Below are positions 5,048 through 6,285 of a stretch of DNA of 6,285 nt, one piece after another. The notes below the pieces were generated by a model. That model did not search any database. It saw only the letters and a program-made list of their open reading frames with translations, and was not told where the DNA came from. The stretch's first letter is position 1; every line of letters starts with the position of its first letter. Location of the stretch: positions 1 to 6,285 of the forward strand of contig JAKFER010000192.1 of assembly GCA_036675565.1 (NCBI GenBank). Reading direction: 5' to 3'. The position numbers were made by a program, and so were the translations under genes. This stretch comes from JACCYQ01 sp036675565 (GTDB taxonomy: Bacteria > Bacteroidota > Bacteroidia > Chitinophagales > Chitinophagaceae).

Positions 5048-5617
5048 TCAATGTCCGGCAGCCAGGGGGAACAAAACACCCGCCATGGCCGAAGAAGTCG
5101 TGTAATTGGGGAGAAAGAGGTTTAGTAATTTTGGATCGCCGGTAAGTTTAAAATCAGAATTCTCATCAGTAAGTGAATAGGAAGACCAGTTTTTTTGCCG
5201 GGGAAACTCATTTCGGAAAGCAAGGCCATCATTAAATGCCCGGACTACAAGGTTAATCTTTCTGAAAGGTTTTTTAGTTTCTTCGAGCGGAATAATTACT
5301 TCTTTAAAAGGATGGTTTACTGATTTAGCCTTTCCCACTATTAATTCATAGGTTTCAATAGCTTCCCGGAAAACTGGTTTTAGAATTTTTAGATCATGTT
5401 TAAATAAACCTGTTTCTGAAAAGGATAAGATTAATCCTGAATTTTTTATAATAGGCTTGCCTTTAAAAGAAACAGTATACACCGGAGCCTTATCTTTTAA
5501 TTGAAAAACATATTGGATGTTACCATCAGGGGAACTGAGCTTAATACTTTTCTGAGAATAAGCGGGGAGAGCCGTTATGCAGGCAAAAATAATAGAAAGC
5601 GATTGTAATAATTTCAT
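5048..5617 (-). CDS. Truncated GH97 glycosidase, N-terminal domain only (likely pseudogene)
   Basis: The 189-residue product starts with a Sec signal peptide (residues 1-21, ending PAYS before Gln22) and continues as the N-terminal beta-sandwich of glycoside hydrolase family 97, the SusB-type alpha-glucosidase/alpha-galactosidase family. Signs are LSSPDGNIQYVFQLKDKAPVY at about 27-47, the NDGLAFRNEFP motif at 129-139, and GDPKLLNLFLPNYTTS at about 160-175. Full enzymes run to about 650-700 residues. Here family resemblance fades near residue 174 (about position 5095) and a stop follows at 5048. The (beta/alpha)8 barrel with the catalytic residues is absent, so the product cannot be an active glycosidase. 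Core repeat copy 3 ends 33 bases beyond the stop, which points to a repeat-associated deletion. The ATG at 5615-5617 fits the signal peptide. Confidence 0.85.
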   Translation of the reverse strand: MKLLQSLSIIFACITALPAYSQKSIKLSSPDGNIQYVFQLKDKAPVYTVSFKGKPIIKNSGLILSFSETGLFKHDLKILKPVFREAIETYELIVGKAKSVNHPFKEVIIPLEETKKPFRKINLVVRAFNDGLAFRNEFPRQKNWSSYSLTDENSDFKLTGDPKLLNLFLPNYTTSSAMAGVLFPLAAGH

Positions 5618-5924
5618 AGCGATGACGATTGAGGAATATTGATGATATTTAGTAAGCTAAAAGTTAAGATTTTTTCAATCCTTGAATTTACTAAATAATG
5701 AGCCGGAGGGTGCTATAAAAATACTGCCAGGAAATTACCTGGAGTAGTAAGGAATACTAAAATATTATTTTTGAATAGCAGGGGTTTATTGCAAATGATG
5801 ATACGATAACGGCGTGTATAATCTCTTATTGAACTTTATAACTGGTAATTGAGATCAAAAAAAAATCTATGTGATCTACGTTGTAAAAGGAAGGATGAAA
5901 AAGTTGTTGAATTGAAAACTAAAA
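5618..5924. other. Intergenic region upstream of the GH97 fragment
   Basis: These 307 bases separate the sigma factor stop from the GH97 start, both on the minus strand. Translation shows no convincing gene. The region is AT-rich and must hold any GH97 promoter, but I find no exact TAnnTTTG with a -33 TTG on the minus strand. Besides the inverted repeat at 5646-5697 there is a small one, CCAGG/CCTGG at 5727-5742. No intrinsic terminator follows the sigma gene; the only T run there lacks a stem. Confidence 0.5.
5646..5697. repeat. 10-bp inverted repeat before the GH97 start
   Basis: TATTTAGTAA at 5646-5655 and TTACTAAATA at 5688-5697 are exact reverse complements with 32 bases between. They lie 29-80 bases before the GH97 ATG. 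They could be paired operator half-sites or a leader hairpin. The arms are AT-rich, so chance is possible. Confidence 0.4.
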
Positions 5925-6285
5925 CTACAGGTGATCAATCCCTTTCATAACCCCTTCAATAACCCTGTCGCAGCGGGTAAGATGAAAATGAAGTATATCT
6001 TCTTTTTTATAAAAGCCACTTAAAGATTCTTTTAATAAAGCTTTGGCACGGTTTAGCCGCACTTTTACATTCACCTCACTTATATCAAGGCATGCCTGGG
6101 TTTCTGCCACATTCATATCCTCAATTTCCCGCATGATGAAAACGGCTCTGTACTTTTCAGGAAGCTGGCGGATAGCTTCTTCCAAAGCAAATTTTAATTC
6201 CGAGTTGAGCATCTTCGCAACAGGAGTTTGTACTTCTATTTTATGTTGTTGATAAATTTCCTTATCCATTGTGTCATCATTCATA
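5925..6285 (-). CDS. ECF-type sigma-70 factor, C-terminal part (runs off the window)
   Basis: The visible 119 residues hold sigma-70 region 4, which binds the -35-type promoter element. ALEEAIRQLPEKYRAVFIMREIE at 33-55 is the typical entry to region 4, and 56-88 (MNVAETQACLDISEVNVKVRLNRAKALLKESL) is the helix-turn-helix with the usual VKVRLNRAK recognition helix. Region 2, which binds core polymerase and the -10 element, is not in the window. The ATG at 6282-6284 is thus probably internal, and the gene should continue past 6285 (usual length about 190 residues). The tail after region 4 (about 90-119) contains HFHLTRCDRVIEGVM, which recalls the H-x3-C part of zinc-binding anti-sigma domains but lacks the second Cys. 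The target regulon is not visible; nothing ties it to the GH97 fragment downstream. Confidence 0.88.
   Translation of the reverse strand, partial: MNDDTMDKEIYQQHKIEVQTPVAKMLNSELKFALEEAIRQLPEKYRAVFIMREIEDMNVAETQACLDISEVNVKVRLNRAKALLKESLSGFYKKEDILHFHLTRCDRVIEGVMKGIDHL

Noticed and set aside
4907..5125. Open frame of 72 codons on the plus strand
   Set aside because: Most of it is the translation of repeat copy 3, and its end is antisense to the GH97 fragment.
6043..6252. Plus-strand open frame opposite the sigma factor
   Set aside because: It is antisense to conserved sigma-70 region 4.

Overview
The window looks like chromosomal DNA of a Bacteroidota bacterium, most likely of the Chitinophagaceae type. 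The grounds are lipoproteins with a C-x-K-(D/E) start after the lipobox cysteine, a GH97 glycosidase fragment, a photosynthetic-reaction-centre-type dihaem cytochrome c, two TAnnTTTG-like promoter elements, a GIY-YIG nuclease gene beside a tRNA, and many intergenic palindromes. The genus is inference; no rRNA or core marker gene is present.

Layout. (1) 1-680: an intact tRNA-Ala(GGC) with its terminator, then a small GIY-YIG nuclease gene, then a second, broken copy of the same tRNA-terminator-nuclease series. The nuclease's last five codons and its stop lie inside the broken tRNA copy. (2) 683-1436: a possible minus-strand coding relic and a small lipoprotein. (3) 1437-2016: no live gene, but a minus-strand pseudogene of about 96 codons with two in-frame stops, with a GC-rich palindrome beside one of them. 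(4) 2017-2424: a small exported dihaem cytochrome c. (5) 2397-3176: a repeat-rich stretch. A 200-bp segment that includes the last codons of the cytochrome gene occurs twice, 580 bp apart, with hairpins and a short tandem repeat between. (6) 3249-4895: a large lipoprotein with three Ig-like repeats and a C-terminal domain resembling the small lipoprotein at 843-1436. (7) 4904-5015: a third copy of the 112-bp core repeat. (8) 5048-5617, minus: the N-terminal part of a GH97 glycosidase, cut off before its catalytic barrel. (9) 5925-6285, minus: the C-terminal part of an ECF-type sigma factor that runs off the window.

The genes do not form an evident pathway or operon. The region reads as accessory, repeat-driven sequence with at least four broken genes (tRNA copy, nuclease copy, minus-strand membrane protein, GH97). 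Two things merit most attention. One is the tRNA/GIY-YIG cassette, whose gene end is built from tRNA sequence. The other is the 112-bp repeat, which folds into two strong hairpins, one with a GNRA loop in all three copies, and which lies downstream of two genes and beside two rearrangement points. I see no CRISPR array, defence operon, complete transposase or integrase.
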